Shown here: in pieces, positions 6,054 to 8,076 of the stretch
Position numbering within the stretch: the first letter of the stretch is position 1
Layout: every line of letters begins with the position of its first letter
Assembly: GCA_030592655.1 (NCBI GenBank)
Contig: JAUVIQ010000148.1
Span: 1 to 8,076 of the forward strand
Source of the DNA: Planctomycetales bacterium
GTDB lineage: Bacteria > Planctomycetota > Phycisphaerae > SM23-33
Length of the DNA stretch: 8,076 nucleotides
Direction: 5' to 3'
Made by a program: the position numbers and the translations under genes
The notes under the pieces: model-generated
What the model was told of the DNA's origin: nothing
The model's database searches: none
What the model saw: the letters and a program-made list of their open reading frames with translations, nothing else

Positions 6054-7192
6054 TTACTGTTGTCCTTTTCGGATTTTGCCCGTTCTTCCAGGCGTGACAT
6101 TTGTTCGCGAAGTTCCGTAGCGGCGGCAGTTTCGGGATAGCGTTGGATAACGTCCCGCGCCACATCGACTGCCTCGCCGAATCGCCGGCGCGTAATCAGG
6201 TCGCGTATCTGGTCGCGGAGGATGCGGACCTCTTCAATCCGGGCATTGTCGGTAATCGTGGACAACTGAACCCTTACAGCGCCGGCTTCGGTACTGTCGG
6301 GCCAGGCGTCGAGAAGTTTCTTCGCGGCCTCCAAAGCCGAATGCCAGCGCCGAGACGCCGCAGCCTTTTCTATCTGCCGATACATTTGCTCGCGTTGCTC
6401 GGTTGCGAACGCTTCGGCCTCCCTGGTGATTCTTGAGAGCATGTCGGAGGCTTGGGTGGAGTCGGGATGGGCGGTCAGGAAATTTTCAGCAACGGTCCGT
6501 GCGCCGGCGAAATCGCTTGCTGCCATGAGGTTTTCGACCTGTCGGGCGGCTTCGGCTGCGTTGCGGACTTCGGACTCGGCGCGGGTCTGCTCGATCCGCT
6601 CGCGCAAAGCCTGTATGTCAGGCGAGTCGGGCTCAACACCGGTCAGCCCGTCGAGAATATCTTCAGCCTTGGTGAAATCGCCGGTTGAAATCGCCTCTTC
6701 AAACTGCTCCTTCAACTGACTCGCCCGGCGCTCGGTAAGGTCCTGGGCCTTTTTGCGACGCTGGGCGTCGGAGAGCATCAGGTTGGCGTTGAGTTCGCGC
6801 AGTTGCGCGAGTATCGCTTCGAACCGATCGGCGTGAGGCGTACCCGGATCTTCTTCGACGACGCGAACACCCGCCTCCTGCTCAATGTGGCGTACAGAAC
6901 CGGGCTGGAGTTCCCCGGAAAGGCGTTCTATCGCCGAAATCATTTTCTCCTCAGCCTGCGCCTGTTGATAACCTCTCCGGCACAACCAGGCCAAGGCCAA
7001 AAGTACGCCGGCGACGCAAAATGAACCCACAAGACTGATTACCGCCACCAGCCACGAAGCCGAACGTATTAACAGAACCACCCCGGCCGCTAAACCGACG
7101 AGAACCGAAATCCCCGCCAGGATCGACAGGAACCACACCAACATCGCCGATTGGAATTGCTCGGTACGGTTGTTCGTATCTTCAGGATTCAT
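6050..7192 (-). CDS. Two-TM membrane protein with four 55-residue TPR-like helical repeats
   Basis: A 380-aa protein not assignable to a named family. After a short polar N-terminus come two hydrophobic segments (about 17-42 and 47-71) followed by RR, which places the long C-terminal part in the cytoplasm. From about 76 to 160 it is charged and helical, probably coiled coil. Four repeats then follow: an aromatic residue recurs at F173, F228, W283 and F338, and PDS/PDS/PDS/PET starts at P188, P243, P298 and P353, both exactly 55 residues apart. Each has the A-x-x-x-A/L pattern of a TPR-like helix pair plus a long linker helix, suggesting a protein-binding scaffold at the membrane. An in-frame GTG at 7204 exists, but GAGG at 7202-7199 overlaps it and is 6 nt before the ATG at 7192, so I use the ATG. 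The stop overlaps the peptidase start. Confidence 0.82.
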   Translation of the reverse strand: MNPEDTNNRTEQFQSAMLVWFLSILAGISVLVGLAAGVVLLIRSASWLVAVISLVGSFCVAGVLLALAWLCRRGYQQAQAEEKMISAIERLSGELQPGSVRHIEQEAGVRVVEEDPGTPHADRFEAILAQLRELNANLMLSDAQRRKKAQDLTERRASQLKEQFEEAISTGDFTKAEDILDGLTGVEPDSPDIQALRERIEQTRAESEVRNAAEAARQVENLMAASDFAGARTVAENFLTAHPDSTQASDMLSRITREAEAFATEQREQMYRQIEKAAASRRWHSALEAAKKLLDAWPDSTEAGAVRVQLSTITDNARIEEVRILRDQIRDLITRRRFGEAVDVARDVIQRYPETAAATELREQMSRLEERAKSEKDNSK

Positions 7193-7231
7193 AGTTAACC
7201 TCACGTCTGTCTCATCCGGCTCGGAACCGTC

Positions 7232-7237
7232 ATTATA
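7232..7237 (-). promoter_or_regulatory. Possible -10 element upstream of the membrane-protein gene
   Basis: The minus strand reads a perfect TATAAT at 7237-7232, 39 nt before the ATG at 7192, giving an untranslated leader of about 33 nt that includes the GAGG ribosome site. At the right distance upstream there is only AATAAA, a poor -35, and no extended -10. A weak or activator-dependent promoter is possible; the match could be chance in this AT-rich gap. Confidence 0.35.
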
Positions 7238-7258
7238 ATAACGTCCCTGGTTTCTTTA

Positions 7259-7304
7259 TTATTCGTGAAATTCGTGGATTCTGCTTATTCGTGAAATTCG
7301 TGGA
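7259..7304. repeat. Tandem direct repeat, 26-nt period
   Basis: A 20-nt unit (TTATTCGTGAAATTCGTGGA) occurs twice without mismatch, at 7259-7278 and 7285-7304, separated by TTCTGC. The unit is itself made of two near-identical 9-mers, ATTCGTGAA and ATTCGTGGA. The second copy ends on the base next to the TAG stop (7307-7305, minus strand) of the unrecognised gene. The motif resembles an ATTCGTG-type intergenic repeat I recall from other environmental genomes; that is unverified. Confidence 0.8.
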
Positions 7305-8054
7305 CTATTGGGCTGTGGCGATGGCCGACGCTATGGGGCGGACGACGTTAGGAAGGACTACCCGCACGATGTAGTCCTCGGCGATCCGAGACTGTTCTGT
7401 CAGCGACCCGACGAGATCGAACTGTCGGCTTGGACACGGATGGGCGCGAACGGTGAAATAGATGCTTATCGGTTCTTCGTCGTAGATACCCGTGCGCACC
7501 TGATAACTGGAATTGCGAGTCTCTATCGCCAGGCGGGCCTGGAGGCTGCAATCGTCGTTCAGGGCGATAACGAATGCCGGTTCAAAATTCAGCGCCACCG
7601 CGTTGGCTTCGTTCAGGAAGGTCGCAAGTCGACTCCCGCTTATCAATGCCTCGTGGACTATCTCGTCGCGGTTTCCAACGCAGTCGAGGTTGAAACCATA
7701 GACCAGGTCGAGCGACTCAACGTCCAGGTGCGAGACGCCAAGGAAGTATCGGCTTCGGTCCAGCACCCACTCGTGCTGCTCGTAAGCGGTCTCGGCTTCG
7801 GGCGGATTGAACGCCCCGGTCGAGAGACGTCGCGTCTCAAGCCCAAGCCAGCGATATGACCCGCTTCCGCGATCGCCCTCAAGGACGTATTCGCCGTTTT
7901 CACGCTGGTGGAAATCGGTCATGTCCGGAAACTGCTTCTGGACATTCTCGCAGAATTGCAGCACGGTCTCCCGACCCTGCGGTAGCGGAAGGGATGTATG
8001 CAGGTCCATGTTAATGACAAAATCGTCGCTGAAATTACCGAAACCGGACCTCAT
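7305..8054 (-). CDS. Conserved-looking hypothetical protein, 249 aa, cytosolic
   Basis: I do not recognise a named family. The protein has no signal peptide, no membrane segment and no low-complexity region. It is acidic and appears mixed alpha/beta. Stretches that look constrained are DMTDFHQRENGEYVLEGD (44-61), SGSYRWLGLE (64-73), VESLDLVYGFNLDCVGNRDE (112-131), LQARLAIETR (171-180) with SSYQVRTG just after, and ISIYFTVR (196-203). The C-terminal end, IVRVVLPNVVRPIASAIA, looks like one amphipathic helix. No nuclease, kinase or nucleotide-binding motif is visible. The frame also allows GTG at 8057, but AAGGAGG at 8067-8061 sits 6 nt before the ATG at 8054 and only 3 nt before the GTG, so I use the ATG. 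It is the first minus-strand gene seen; 112 nt with a repeat separate it from the membrane-protein gene. A planctomycete-restricted family is my impression only. Confidence 0.75.
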   Translation of the reverse strand: MRSGFGNFSDDFVINMDLHTSLPLPQGRETVLQFCENVQKQFPDMTDFHQRENGEYVLEGDRGSGSYRWLGLETRRLSTGAFNPPEAETAYEQHEWVLDRSRYFLGVSHLDVESLDLVYGFNLDCVGNRDEIVHEALISGSRLATFLNEANAVALNFEPAFVIALNDDCSLQARLAIETRNSSYQVRTGIYDEEPISIYFTVRAHPCPSRQFDLVGSLTEQSRIAEDYIVRVVLPNVVRPIASAIATAQ

Positions 8055-8060
8055 CACCGG

Positions 8061-8067
8061 CCTCCTT
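8061..8067 (-). promoter_or_regulatory. Strong Shine-Dalgarno AAGGAGG that decides the start of the 249-aa gene
   Basis: The minus strand reads AAGGAGG, a full match to the anti-SD core, with a 6-nt spacer to ATG 8054. It is the best ribosome site in the window and contrasts with the SD-less pyrB and NYN starts. Confidence 0.8.
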
Positions 8068-8076
8068 CACTCTGAC

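Noticed and set aside
7259..7304. Tandem repeat as a small CRISPR array
   Set aside because: There are only two copies with a 6-nt spacer, and no cas genes in the window.

Overview
The window is bacterial chromosome, densely packed with housekeeping and conserved hypothetical genes. There is no phage, plasmid, CRISPR or transposase content. Eight protein genes are supported: four on the + strand in the left half and four on the - strand in the right half, meeting convergently near 3.5 kb. The genome is fairly GC-rich. The mix suggests a Planctomycetota-like organism, perhaps near Phycisphaerae: a pyrR-pyrB-pyrC run, a NYN/PilZ pair, a helical-repeat membrane protein and several families of short intergenic repeats. 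That assignment is inference from memory of similar loci and the sequence does not prove it.

Left region (1-2510, + strand): the 3' end of pyrR, then pyrB (aspartate carbamoyltransferase) and pyrC (class I dihydroorotase). Each junction is a 4-nt ATGA overlap. This is an operon for steps 2 and 3 of de novo UMP synthesis, with its PRTase-fold regulator upstream. A quasi-palindromic repeat follows the pyrC stop.

Middle (2641-3513, + strand): a near-consensus sigma70-type promoter sits almost on top of the start of a NYN (YacP-like, PIN-fold) putative ribonuclease gene. That gene overlaps a single-domain PilZ (c-di-GMP receptor) gene by 4 nt. The convergent junction with purD is filled by a REP-like doublet of two inverted hairpin units. 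The outer end of the doublet contains the purD stop codon.

Right region (3611-8054, - strand; read from high to low coordinates): an unrecognised 249-aa soluble protein, a 26-nt tandem repeat, a two-TM protein with four exact 55-residue helical repeats, an M42-like metallopeptidase overlapping it by 4 nt, and purD (GAR synthetase, purine synthesis). The last three probably form a transcription unit.

The most notable points are the three unrelated intergenic repeat families that each lie within 0-6 nt of a stop codon, the translationally coupled NYN-PilZ pair, and the exact 55-residue periodicity of the membrane protein. I did not find a convincing new defence or mobile system.
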